Shown here: positions 17,774 through 26,711 of the stretch, piece after piece | Layout: every line of letters starts with the position of its first letter | Position numbering within the stretch: the first letter of the stretch is position 1 | From: Sedimentisphaerales bacterium | Lineage (GTDB): Bacteria; Planctomycetota; Phycisphaerae; Sedimentisphaerales; Anaerohalosphaeraceae | Direction of reading: 5' to 3' | Assembly (NCBI GenBank): GCA_028282905.1 | Contig: JANQGW010000123.1 | Span: 1-34,309, forward strand | DNA: 34,309 nucleotides | Notes under the pieces: generated by a model | Databases searched by the model: none | Told to the model about the DNA's origin: nothing | Seen by the model: the letters and a program-made list of their open reading frames with translations, nothing else | Position numbers and translations under genes: made by a program

Positions 17774-17834
17774 GTCCTTTCTCTGGTTGTTAAGGTTTTT
17801 GATGGCGTCTTAAACCATCGACCAAAGAAAGGAC
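17774..17834 (-). promoter_or_regulatory. Inverted repeat that can mask the transposase ribosome-binding site
   Basis: GTCCTTTCTCTGGT (17774-17787) and ACCAAAGAAAGGAC (17821-17834) match at 13 of 14 positions. An inner pair GGTTT (17794-17798)/AAACC (17812-17816) extends the stem. On the minus strand the arm next to the gene contains AAAGGAC, the ribosome site for the start at 17767. Transcripts entering from outside would fold and hide it, a strategy known in other insertion sequences (for example IS10 and IS50). Confidence 0.55.
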
Positions 17835-18015
17835 TCTTTTTATCTACTTCTCAAAGTGCGAAAGAAATTATACGTTATCGGACTGGAAAAGATATTGGCG
17901 AATTAACCTCAAATAAAAACTGGTCATGTCAGTTTGATTCCAATCGCCCGCTTTTCTGACCTCAACCGGTTGTTGTTGCCGGACGATATTTCACATGAGA
18001 CAAAAAACGTGTATG

Positions 18016-19164
18016 TTATTTCTGATAAGTTTGTCGGAATTGTTTTGGAGTGACCCGTTCGATTCTTTGAAAAGTCCTGTATAGGTTGACTGCGTCTCCG
18101 AAGCCGCATCGTGTCGAAATGGCAGAAATTTTGAGATCAGTTTCTCGGAGTAAATATTTTGCCTTTTTCAGTCTGATTTCAGTTAGGAAACGCGCGGGGC
18201 TTTTGTCGAACTGTTTCTTGAATAGTTCGTAAAGCAAGGTTTGTGACATACCGGAGGATTCGACAATATCACGAATGCCAATTGCGGCATGATAATTGTC
18301 AAGTATAAAACGTATCGTTCGGGCAATTCCCGGATGTTCTGTTGCGATGGTATCAGTGCTTCGACGTACTTTTATATCTAAAGGTTTAATAAAGACAGGT
18401 TTTTTTGGAGGCTCTTCGCCCTGCATTAGACTATCCAGCATACGAGCCGCCTCATAGCCAAGTTGGTGGTCGTCAATGCTGATGCTCGTTAGAGGGATGA
18501 TTGTGCTGGATGAAAATATCTCTGAATTGCCGACTCCGAGTATCGCGACATCCTCCGGAATTTTGAACTGAAGCTGCAAACATACTTCGATCAGTTCAAC
18601 AGCTCGCATATCATCTACGGCAAAAATAGCGAAAGGTTTTGGTAATTTAGCAAGCTCCTTTAATAACCATCGTTGTCTGTTGTTCCATGTATTTTTTTGG
18701 CGACCTCTAGCATTATCCCATACCAATAATTGGCATGATCCTTCGTCCTCTTCGATATACTTTTTAAAGGTGTTTCCGCGTAATTGTGATACCGGCCAAT
18801 TGCTGTAACTATAGAAAATGCAATTCTTGAAATCCCGCTCAATAAAATGCATCGCTGCCATTTTGCCGACCTCTTTGTTGTCAACATCAACCGATGGAAT
18901 ATCTAAGCCGTGGCGATTGATTGACATGCTGACAGTAGGTACATTTTGGAGTTTGGATTCGATAAAATTAGTTAGGGCTTTATGTTCACCCAGAAGTGTG
19001 ACAATCCCTTCTCCTTCCCAGTTTTCAGGCAGTTCACCTGAAATATAGGTTGTTAAATTTAAATGCCATCCTGCTTGGTTTGCGTATTCCACTAATCCCA
19101 AGGTAAGATGATACGTTCGCCAGGCTGTAGCCAACAAAACACGAGGTGCCGATTGTTGCTTCAT
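18016..19164 (-). CDS. XylR-type AraC-family transcriptional regulator with LacI-like sensor domain
   Basis: 382 residues read leftward from ATG at 19164. The first ~270 residues resemble a periplasmic-binding-protein/LacI sensor (RVLLATAWRTYHLTLGLVEYA near the start; FAIFAVDDMRAVELIEVCLQ; VAILGVGNSEIF; PLTSISIDDHQLGYEAARML), as in XylR-like regulators that bind sugars. The last ~100 residues hold two AraC helix-turn-helix units (IGIRDIVESSGMSQTLLYELFKKQF and KISAISTRCGFGDAVNLYRTFQR, ending VTPKQFRQTYQK). It is divergent from the UroD/GH cluster, the standard layout for a local sugar-responsive regulator, and probably controls that cluster and itself. The effector is unknown. Confidence 0.9.
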   Translation of the reverse strand: MKQQSAPRVLLATAWRTYHLTLGLVEYANQAGWHLNLTTYISGELPENWEGEGIVTLLGEHKALTNFIESKLQNVPTVSMSINRHGLDIPSVDVDNKEVGKMAAMHFIERDFKNCIFYSYSNWPVSQLRGNTFKKYIEEDEGSCQLLVWDNARGRQKNTWNNRQRWLLKELAKLPKPFAIFAVDDMRAVELIEVCLQLQFKIPEDVAILGVGNSEIFSSSTIIPLTSISIDDHQLGYEAARMLDSLMQGEEPPKKPVFIKPLDIKVRRSTDTIATEHPGIARTIRFILDNYHAAIGIRDIVESSGMSQTLLYELFKKQFDKSPARFLTEIRLKKAKYLLRETDLKISAISTRCGFGDAVNLYRTFQRIERVTPKQFRQTYQK

Positions 19165-19432
19165 ACCGACTACTATACCTTAGAATAAGTGAAATGAACA
19201 GGGAAATCCGTAAAAATTGTAACAGTAAACATAAAAAATGAAATTTATTTTTCGCGGTAGACTGTTTATAGTCTATTTCTCAGTCAGTTGAGAGTTATTT
19301 CAGGCTTAATAAGTGAGCCTTATTGTATTGAAATTTCAATACCAGAAATTGTTGAGATGGGCACTGTTATGCCTTTCTATATTGAAGATTGCTTTAAATG
19401 TAGAAGTTAAAATCGTATTGTGCAATGAGAAT
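19165..19432. promoter_or_regulatory. Divergent promoter region with an 18-bp perfect palindrome
   Basis: This 268-base AT-rich gap lies between the divergent regulator and the first UroD-like gene. GTATTGAAATTTCAATAC at 19325-19342 is a perfect palindrome, the most symmetric site in the gap and a good operator candidate. A smaller inverted repeat, TAGACT...AGTCTA, lies at about 19258-19275. I do not call -10 and -35 boxes because planctomycete promoters are poorly predictable by eye. Confidence 0.5.
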
Positions 19433-20498
19433 ATGATGTTCCAACCAAATTATCATAACATTTTAGATGTTTTAAAGAATAGAAGACCAGCCAGGCTGCC
19501 TTTATATGAACATATCATCAGTCCCGAAGTCATGGAGAAAATTTTTGATAATTCCTTTGCTGAACTGCAGGGCGGCAATGAGAAGGATATCCTTGAGTTT
19601 TTTACTCATTATTGCCGTTTTTTTAAAGAAATGACCTACGACACGGTATCATTTGAAGTCTGTATCACGGAAATTTTGCCGGGAGGCGGCGCAATCATGG
19701 GCGGCAAGCCCGGCCCGATACAAAACCGGAATGACTTTAAAAAGTATCCCTGGAAGGAATTATCAGTACGCTATTGGGACAAGGCGATGAAACAGTTTGA
19801 GGCCTTGAGCCGGTGCCTGCCGGAGGGAATGAAGGCGATTGGCGGTGTCGGTAATGGAGTCTTTGAAATCAGTGAAGATTTGATCGGCTATGAACAGTTG
19901 TGTTATATGCAAATTGATGATTCTGAATTGCTATCTGATATATATGAAAATCGGTGATTTGATGGTCAATATTTGGGACCGTTTCCTGGATTGTTTCTCC
20001 GATACTTTTGCTGTCTGTCGATTTGGCGATGACTTAGGTTTTAAGAGCGGTATGCTGCTGTCTGCTGAGACTGTTAAAACACATATTCTACCCCAATATT
20101 GCCGAATCATTGATTTGGTGCACAGCAAGGGAAAACCCTTTTTATGGCATTCCTGCGGATGTATATTTGAAATCATGGATGATGTGATTGCTTTAGGGAT
20201 TGATGCAAAGCATTCGAATGAAGATGTGATTGCTCCTTACACTAAATGGATCGATTTGTATGGTGGAAAAATAGGACTGTTTGGCGGCATTGATGTTGAT
20301 GTTTTGTGCCAGAAAAGCCCTGCGGAAGTAGAAGACATCGTATACAATTGTGGTAAAGAATATCGTCAGATGGCAAATGGGTATGCATTGGGTTCTGGCA
20401 ATTCGATCCCCAGTTATGTGCCGGCCGACGGATACCTGGCGATGATCGAAGCGGCTAAGAGAATACGACTCACTGAGAGTGAATGTATCCGAACTTGA
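19433..20498 (+). pseudogene. UroD-like (MtaA/CmuA-type) protein 1, frameshifted
   Basis: Two overlapping frames encode one UroD-like protein. The N-terminal part starts at ATG 19433 (MMFQPNYHNILDVLKNRRPARLPLYEH) and ends DDSELLSDIYENR at TGA 19955. The C-terminal part continues from IGDLMVNIWDRF to the stop at 20498. The frames join at the A-run 19947-19950: removing one A (or adding two) gives a continuous 354-residue protein, the usual family length. The metal site H-S-C-G falls at residues 239-242 of the repaired protein. The family includes uroporphyrinogen decarboxylase and corrinoid methyltransferases with an H-x-C zinc ligand pair. The cause may be a sequencing error or a genuine loss. 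It is the first gene of the cluster. Confidence 0.8.
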
Positions 20499-20531
20499 AA
20501 ACAGAGTATGGTATATCGAAAGGAATAGAAG

Positions 20532-23500
20532 ATGTGTCAACAACTGATATATGTAATAGTAATTACTTTATCTATTGTGTCATGGACTGGTGGGTGTGCA
20601 TTTGGATATCAGGTCGATAAAAACATCCTTGACCCCGAGATGAGCGATGTCTCTTCTGATATTGTCAGGAAAATTCAGACTTATAAAGCTGTTTGGACGG
20701 CGCCGCCGAGGCGTACACCAGCGGATCATTCTGTTGACGGCCCACTGATGGGCAATGGCGACATGGGGGTCTGCCTTAGCGGTCCGCCGGAGTCACTGCG
20801 GTTTTATCTTTCCAAAAATGATTTCTGGCGATTGAAGTCAAAAAAAGGCCAGTCCAGTCCAAAAGTATTCGGCTACCTGGATATAGCTACCGATACTCTT
20901 AAGGGGGCCGGTTACCATGTTGAGCAATCCGTTGTTGATGGTGTTACGGCAGGAACGTTCAAGCGAGACGGTCTATCCATTGAGATCAAAAGCTGGGTTG
21001 CTGCTACTGAAAATATTCTTGTTGTTGAGTTGTCATCACACGGCGGAAATGCGGATATTGATGTAGCCCTCACTGCGGCAACAGGCAGTGCTTCCGATGC
21101 GAGTCGGGGGCAGGATGGTAAGATCTCCTGGGCGACCAGAAAATTTGAAAAAGATGTTGACATTCCAACCGAAGCAGCGGCGGCCCTGAAAATAATCGGG
21201 GCGACCGGCACATCATTTACCCTTGAATCTGAGAAAAAGGTAACATTGGCCATCTGCATGGACAGCCGATTTAAACATGATAATCCATTAGAGTCTGTTA
21301 AGGAAATTGCAGCCGATATTACATTGCAGGCACTAAAGCAGTTGAAAGAGAATCATCGTCAATGGTGGAGCAGTTACTGGAACAAATCATGGATTGATGT
21401 CGATGATCCGTTGCTGGAAAAAGGTTATTATCAGTCACTTTACTCGATGGGGGCCGCCAGCCGGGATCCGAAGTTTCCGCCTGCGATCTTTGGAACATGG
21501 GTGACAACGGATTCTCCCTATTGGGCGGGTGATTATCATCTGAATTATAATCATATGGCGCCATTCTATGCGCTATACTCGTCAAATCGAATTGAGCAAG
21601 GCGACCCGGAAGATTCGCCAATACTTGACTTCAGAGAGAGAGGTAAATGGTATGCTCAAAATGTTACTAAAACTCGCGGCGTACTCTACCCTGTTGGCGT
21701 TGGCCCTTTAGGGATCGAGACAACTTACGACCATTCAAGGAACTCAAATTCGCCCAACTTCGAAAAGGGCGGGCTGTTCTTTCAGCAGCGATCAAACAGT
21801 GCTTATTGCCTTGTCAATATTGCGCAGCGCTGGCGGACAACCTATGATCCTGTGTATGGCCGGAAAGTCTATCCGTTTGTAAAAGACGTCGCCGAATTCT
21901 GGGAGGATTACCTGACATTTGAAAACGGGCGATACGTCATTTATGGTGACGCAATTCATGAAGGATCAGGCCAGAATTCAAATCCGATTCTTTCTCTGGG
22001 GTTGATCTGTAACACATTTGATCTGGCGATCGATATCAGTAATGAGCTTTCAGTCGATGCGGATAAGAAAGAAGAGTGGCAGCATATTCTTGAACATCTT
22101 AGCGGTTACACAACACAAACTCGAAACGGAAAATCGGTATTTCGTTATACGGAGAAAGGGACGGCCTGGTGGCGTGACAATACGCTGGGCATTCAGCAGA
22201 TCTATCCGGCCAATACAATCGGTCTGGACAGCCCCCCCGAATTGTTGGAAGTTTCTCATAATACGATGGAAGTTATGAATCGCTGGAAAGATTTTAACGG
22301 TACAAACAGCTTTTTCCCCGCTGCTGTACGGACAGGCTACGAACCAAGCATAATTCTCAATCGTTTACGTCGGTATGCAGGTGATACTTACCCCAATGGT
22401 TTCCAAGCCGGCAATCCGCATGGGATTGAGAATTTCAGCACCGTACCCAACACAATAAACATGATGCTCTGTATGAGTCATGTCCCTGTTGGATATGCGC
22501 ATCTTCAGGGGGGCGAAAGGCCGGAGGTTGCCCAACGTCCCGAAAGCATTATTCGTCTTTTCGCGGTATGGCCAAAAGAAATAGATGCCCGGTTTTCGGA
22601 TATTCGTTGCTGGGGGGCGTTTTTGGTTTCGAGCGAGTTGAAAAACAAAAAGGTGCAGTATGTTAAACTCTACAGTGAGCGTGGCCGCGACTGCACGATG
22701 GTTAACCCCTGGCCGGGCGAAGAAGTCAGGATCTATCGTAACGGCAAGGCGTTCAAAACACTGAGTGGTAACCGATTTATATTTGAAACACGCAGTCATG
22801 AAGCGCTGACTCTCGGCCCGAAGGATGTGCCATTTAGGAAGCTGAAACAGCGAATGGCCAAACGCCCGCAGCCGTATACGGAAAAACCCGCCATAACGCC
22901 TAAGGGGGGATTTCTGTCTGCCGATCAAATTGTTACAATATCTTCTGCGGAAGAAGATGTATCCATTTATTATACGGTTGATGGAAGTCAACCGACCCGC
23001 AGCTCGAAACTATATACTCAGCCTTTTAAATTGAATAAGACAGCCGTTGTTAAGGCGTTTGCGATTGCACCCGAGTGTAAACCGAGTGAAGTTGTTTCTG
23101 TGAAATTTATTTGTTTCGAGTCCGGTACAGCGTTAGTAAATCGATTTGATACGCAGATAGATTTCGAACGAGTTCTGGTTAAAAATGGTTATCCGTCTGA
23201 GATGCCGCGTTGGATTGACAAGACAGGCAGCGTCGTACGAAATCCCAATCCGGGCAGGCAGGGTGTTTTGGCGGTACATCCTTTGAGCAAGTCAGAGCCA
23301 TGCGTGATAAAAAGGTTGGTCCGGCTGCCTGCCGGTAAATCCGCCTTGCTGAAAATAGTGACATCGGGCGATCCGTACCAAGGTCAGTCTGACTATGCAA
23401 TGCAGGCCGGCGTTATTGACGGACATAATGCGAAATGGTTTGAAAAAGAGGTTGTTTCGGCGGGACCTGTTCCATCAGAGAAGGACTGGAAAACATTTCA

Positions 23501-23627
23501 ATACGATGTGTCCGCATACGCAGGAAAAGAAGTTCTCATTGTGGTTAAAGCTGGTTCGGGCGGCAAGAATCCATGGCATAACGACCGCGCTTATTTTGAT
23601 GAGATAAGTGTGACAATCGTTGAGTAA
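20532..23627 (+). CDS. Exported GH95-like glycoside hydrolase with chitobiase-C-like and jelly-roll C-terminal domains
   Basis: 1031 residues from ATG 20532, with AAGGAA upstream and only 33 bases from the preceding gene. The N-terminal hydrophobic signal ends near GGCAFG, so a lipoprotein is possible although the lipobox is not canonical. GNGDMGVCLSG at 74-84 and the following N-terminal beta domain resemble the GH95/GH65-type clan. The middle (~260-780) is an (alpha/alpha)6-barrel-like region (YYQSLYSMGAASRD, WAGDYHLNYNHMAPFYAL, FPAAVRTGYE). Next is a chitobiase C-terminal-like domain at ~785-860 (SIYYTVDGSQPT), then a jelly-roll, binding-like domain. GH95 members act on alpha-L-fucosides or galactosides; the substrate here is not determined. 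The catalytic residues were not verified. Confidence 0.7.
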   Translation: MCQQLIYVIVITLSIVSWTGGCAFGYQVDKNILDPEMSDVSSDIVRKIQTYKAVWTAPPRRTPADHSVDGPLMGNGDMGVCLSGPPESLRFYLSKNDFWRLKSKKGQSSPKVFGYLDIATDTLKGAGYHVEQSVVDGVTAGTFKRDGLSIEIKSWVAATENILVVELSSHGGNADIDVALTAATGSASDASRGQDGKISWATRKFEKDVDIPTEAAAALKIIGATGTSFTLESEKKVTLAICMDSRFKHDNPLESVKEIAADITLQALKQLKENHRQWWSSYWNKSWIDVDDPLLEKGYYQSLYSMGAASRDPKFPPAIFGTWVTTDSPYWAGDYHLNYNHMAPFYALYSSNRIEQGDPEDSPILDFRERGKWYAQNVTKTRGVLYPVGVGPLGIETTYDHSRNSNSPNFEKGGLFFQQRSNSAYCLVNIAQRWRTTYDPVYGRKVYPFVKDVAEFWEDYLTFENGRYVIYGDAIHEGSGQNSNPILSLGLICNTFDLAIDISNELSVDADKKEEWQHILEHLSGYTTQTRNGKSVFRYTEKGTAWWRDNTLGIQQIYPANTIGLDSPPELLEVSHNTMEVMNRWKDFNGTNSFFPAAVRTGYEPSIILNRLRRYAGDTYPNGFQAGNPHGIENFSTVPNTINMMLCMSHVPVGYAHLQGGERPEVAQRPESIIRLFAVWPKEIDARFSDIRCWGAFLVSSELKNKKVQYVKLYSERGRDCTMVNPWPGEEVRIYRNGKAFKTLSGNRFIFETRSHEALTLGPKDVPFRKLKQRMAKRPQPYTEKPAITPKGGFLSADQIVTISSAEEDVSIYYTVDGSQPTRSSKLYTQPFKLNKTAVVKAFAIAPECKPSEVVSVKFICFESGTALVNRFDTQIDFERVLVKNGYPSEMPRWIDKTGSVVRNPNPGRQGVLAVHPLSKSEPCVIKRLVRLPAGKSALLKIVTSGDPYQGQSDYAMQAGVIDGHNAKWFEKEVVSAGPVPSEKDWKTFQYDVSAYAGKEVLIVVKAGSGGKNPWHNDRAYFDEISVTIVE

Positions 23628-23684
23628 AGGATTTCATGTCAGCAAGGGAAAAACGACTTAAATAGGTGAAAACAGGGGTAACTC

Positions 23685-25490
23685 ATGAGCAGCGTTGATA
23701 TTGCGATTCTGGCAGGATATTTTGTTGTGATCATCGGTGTTGGCCTTTGGTACAGCAGGAAGTCTGCACGGGGTATGCGTTCGTATTTTCTGGGTGACAA
23801 TGAAAGTAAGTGGTGGATGCTGGCTGCTTCAGGATCTTCAAGCCATTATTCTGTGAACGGCTCTGTGTGGATGATTTCCATCCTGATGGTGTTGGGGATG
23901 AAGTCATGGTGGACAGCCCTTATCTGGTGGATGCCGAACGCCATTTTCCTGATGATGTTTATGGGTTTGTGGATTCGACGTACCGGCGTGCTGACTTCGG
24001 CGGAATTAAATCGGGTTCGTTTTGGAACCGACAGCGGTGCGGTTGCAGCGAGGATAAGTTTTGCCGTCATGATTTTGCTCTTCAGTATCGCCCAGTTGGC
24101 AATGTCGTACCTGGTGGTTCATAAATTTGCTGAGATTTTTGGTTTTTCCGGTCATAAAGCGGCGATCATTGTGATGGGGCTGACCGGGTTTTATGTTCTG
24201 ATCGGCGGATTTCGGGGGGTTGTTCTGACTGATTTTCTGCAAACGATTTTATTATTTGGGATTTCGTTGGTCGTTGGCTGGATCTGTTTTCGTCAATATA
24301 CTGCCGATCAGCTTCACGAGGCGCTGCAGCACGGGACGGTTACCGTGGACTATTGGAAATCTCTGTCTTTTGAGGCCCATCCAAATCTGGGAGTTTTTTC
24401 CGAGAGTGTGGGATACTCGGGGTGGTCGGATTTTGCCGGTTCGGCGATAGCTTTTTCTCTGGTGGGACTGATTGGCTGTATCGGCGGGGCAGGCGGACGT
24501 TATGGTGAACAGCGATTTCTTGCTGCGAAAACGGCTCGCGAGGCAGGATTACTGGCCGCATTATGGCAATTTCTTGCGATTCCTCGCTGGGTTCTCGTCG
24601 GGGCGCTGGCATTTGTTGGTTTCATTGTCTTTCGCGAGCAAGCCGTTGTTTCAGCCGACCCTGATTCGATTATGCCATTATTTTTACAATCCGACCTATT
24701 GGCGACCGGTATTAAGGGACTTGTGATCGCGGGATTGGTCGCTGCTTACATGTCAACATTCAGCAGTGAAGTGAATGCAACGGCATCGATTGTGGTACGC
24801 GATATTTTACAGCCGCTGTCCGGCAAAGGAGGAGATGAAAACGCCGGCGGGATGGTGGCAAGTTATTTAGTAACGGGTCTCCTTATTATCGCAACAATCG
24901 GTTTAGGCTGGTTGTTTACCGTCAATAGTTCTCTGAACGGGGTCTGGATGTGGATGCTTGGCGGGCTTGTCACCTGTTATGTGATTCCGCTTGCAATGCG
25001 ATGGTATTGGGGCAGGATGAATGGATGGGGATCGGCTTGTGGCAGTGTGATTGGACTCATACCCGCGGTTGGGATGTTAAGCAAACAGTTCGTGTCCGAA
25101 GATGCCTGGGTTCAAAACATTCCGGATAGCTATTTCACCGTCCTGATTTTGTTATTGTCTTTTATGACCTGTATTGTTGTTTCATTGCTTACAAAGCCGG
25201 TTGCTTCTGACTGCATCGATGAATTTTACCGGCGTGTCCGGCCGTTTGGTTTCTGGGGGGCGGTCAGTAAGCGGGCGATGGCATCCGGAAAACCAGCCAA
25301 TGAGCCAATTCAAAGCAGATGGATTGCAGTGAATCTGGTCCTGGGTGTTATTGCGACATATACCTTATATATGGCTCCCGTGTACTTTTTGGGGTACTGG
25401 TTTAAAGAAATGTGTGCGTGCTTAATAATCTTTGGTCTCTGCGTCACGGCACTTTACCATACGTGGTATAAAAAGCTTCCTGAAAATTAA
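23685..25490 (+). CDS. Sodium:solute symporter (SSS family)
   Basis: 601 residues from ATG 23685, 57 bases after the GH95-like gene. There are about 13-14 hydrophobic helices, starting with VDIAILAGYFVVIIGVGLWYSRK, followed by SYFLGDNESKWWMLAASG, a typical SSS N-terminus. The conserved YMSTFSSEVNATASIVVRDI stretch of the sodium site is present, in helix 8 of the LeuT fold. Related genes next to glycoside hydrolases import monosaccharides, sugar acids or small glycosides with Na+. Here it would import what the exported enzyme releases, an inference from position. The C-terminus is hydrophobic to the end, so it is complete. Confidence 0.92.
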   Translation: MSSVDIAILAGYFVVIIGVGLWYSRKSARGMRSYFLGDNESKWWMLAASGSSSHYSVNGSVWMISILMVLGMKSWWTALIWWMPNAIFLMMFMGLWIRRTGVLTSAELNRVRFGTDSGAVAARISFAVMILLFSIAQLAMSYLVVHKFAEIFGFSGHKAAIIVMGLTGFYVLIGGFRGVVLTDFLQTILLFGISLVVGWICFRQYTADQLHEALQHGTVTVDYWKSLSFEAHPNLGVFSESVGYSGWSDFAGSAIAFSLVGLIGCIGGAGGRYGEQRFLAAKTAREAGLLAALWQFLAIPRWVLVGALAFVGFIVFREQAVVSADPDSIMPLFLQSDLLATGIKGLVIAGLVAAYMSTFSSEVNATASIVVRDILQPLSGKGGDENAGGMVASYLVTGLLIIATIGLGWLFTVNSSLNGVWMWMLGGLVTCYVIPLAMRWYWGRMNGWGSACGSVIGLIPAVGMLSKQFVSEDAWVQNIPDSYFTVLILLLSFMTCIVVSLLTKPVASDCIDEFYRRVRPFGFWGAVSKRAMASGKPANEPIQSRWIAVNLVLGVIATYTLYMAPVYFLGYWFKEMCACLIIFGLCVTALYHTWYKKLPEN

Positions 25491-25654
25491 TAAACGATCC
25501 GTTAATTCAATTCATCAATTGTTCAGATTAAATTTTGATCTGAAGTGAAAATGAAAGCCTCAATACTATACTTATTGTAATACAATGTTTTGTTAGATAA
25601 AACACACAATGTATTGGAAAATAAATGTTGTTGGTATAGCAGGAAGAACAATGA
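25491..25654. promoter_or_regulatory. 164-base gap with inverted repeats inside the cluster
   Basis: This is the largest gap in the cluster. TTCAGAT (25522-25528) and ATCTGAA (25538-25544) form a perfect 7-bp inverted repeat. ATTGTA-A-TACAAT spans 25574-25586. A longer hairpin can form from AATACAATGTTTT (25579-25591) and AAAACACACAATGTATT (about 25600-25616). There is no T run. The symmetry suggests regulator binding or an internal promoter; none of the repeats matches the 18-bp palindrome at 19325. Confidence 0.35.
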
Positions 25655-26674
25655 ATGAATAGCCGTGCACGTGTCAAAGCAGCGTTGAAATTTGGAAAAC
25701 CGGATCGAATTCCGAGAGATATGTGGGTGCAGCCATGGGCTAATCTCCATTATCCGGAAGTGGTCAGAGAAATACAGCGGCAATACCCGTCCGATCTTGT
25801 TATCCCCTCTGTTGAGGTGTATAAGAAATCCAGTCGTGTCAAAGGCGATCCGTATGTTGCAGGAGAATATGTTGATGAATGGGGTTGTGTTTTTACGAAC
25901 TTACAGGCGGGAATCATTGGAGAAGTTCGCACTCCGCTTGTCACGAATATCGATCAATGGGATTCGGTCACGCCGCCATATGATACTCTTCCAGATGATC
26001 CGGAAAGAGCCAGAAATGTTGTGAACCGTTCTTGTGCTGAAACCGATAAGTTTGTTTTAGCCAATTGTCTGCCTCGACCGTGGGAACGATATCAGTTTTT
26101 GCGGGGGACTGAAAACAGTATGATGGATATCATGATATCTCCTGAAGGTTCGGGGAACTTGATAAAAAAGATTCATGACTTTTATATGAAAGAGCTGGAA
26201 TTTTGGGTAACAACTGATATTGACGGTATCTTTATTATGGACGACTGGGGAAGCCAAACCCAGATTCTGATTCCGCCGCAGATGTGGCGAAATATATTCA
26301 AACCCCTGTACAAGGATTACTGTGAAATCGCACATTCACATGGGAAATTTGTCTTTATGCATTCAGATGGGAATATCCTTGAGATTTATGAGGAGTTGAT
26401 CGAAGTTGGTGTCGATGCTCTGAATTCCCAGATCTTTTGCATGGATATGAAAGAACTGCAGAAAAAAGCAAAAGGCAAAATTACTTTTTGGGGGGAGATC
26501 GACCGTCAGCACGTACTTCCTTCAGAGGATTCACAAGAAGGGCGTGATGCGGTGCGTCAAGTTGCAGAGTACCTGTATGATCCATCCGGGGGGATCATTG
26601 CCCAGTTTGAATTTGGTCCCGGTGCCAATCCAGACACTGCGAAAGCAATATTTGAAGAATGGGAAAAAATATGA
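25655..26674 (+). CDS. UroD-like (MtaA/CmuA-type) protein 2, H-x-D variant
   Basis: 339 residues from ATG 25655 (AGGAAG at 25641-25646). The start is typical of the family: MNSRARVKAALKFGKPDRIPRD. The TIM-barrel UroD fold is recognisable through IDGIFIMDDWGSQTQILIPPQMWRN, a segment shared with paralogue 4. The position where MtaA/CmuA-type proteins carry the zinc ligands H-x-C reads H-S-D-G (236-239): the Cys is replaced by Asp. No Cys is present in the C-terminal loop (GGIIAQFEFGPGANPD). So it is not expected to bind zinc like MtaA. It is likely cytoplasmic, and its substrate is unknown. Confidence 0.85.
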   Translation: MNSRARVKAALKFGKPDRIPRDMWVQPWANLHYPEVVREIQRQYPSDLVIPSVEVYKKSSRVKGDPYVAGEYVDEWGCVFTNLQAGIIGEVRTPLVTNIDQWDSVTPPYDTLPDDPERARNVVNRSCAETDKFVLANCLPRPWERYQFLRGTENSMMDIMISPEGSGNLIKKIHDFYMKELEFWVTTDIDGIFIMDDWGSQTQILIPPQMWRNIFKPLYKDYCEIAHSHGKFVFMHSDGNILEIYEELIEVGVDALNSQIFCMDMKELQKKAKGKITFWGEIDRQHVLPSEDSQEGRDAVRQVAEYLYDPSGGIIAQFEFGPGANPDTAKAIFEEWEKI

Positions 26675-26711
26675 AACGGAATCGATATTTGAATTTAAAG
26701 CGGGCGGTGTT

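Larger units (their letters stand above)
16454..17858 (-). mobile_element. IS256-family (mutator-type) insertion sequence
   Basis: The element is defined by the full-length transposase at 16532-17767. Candidate outer ends are CACTTT at 16454-16459 and AAAGTG at 17853-17858. These start imperfect inverted repeats that also share GTC/ATGGTT further in, though with many mismatches. I could not find the 8-9 bp target duplication expected of this family at these ends, so the boundaries are approximate. The left end abuts the group II intron's 3' end with no spacer. Confidence 0.6.

Noticed and set aside
16446..17870. Target-site duplication around the IS256-family element
   Set aside because: The bases next to the candidate ends (CCGCGAC and CGAAAGAA) do not match over 8-9 positions.
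17963..17972. Palindrome CAACCGGTTG near the regulator's 3' end
   Set aside because: It is short, lies downstream of the gene, and palindromes of this length are expected by chance.
19946..19957. Programmed +1 frameshift in the first UroD-like gene
   Set aside because: There is no recognised slippery site or stimulator, and the paralogues are single-frame; an error or mutation is simpler.
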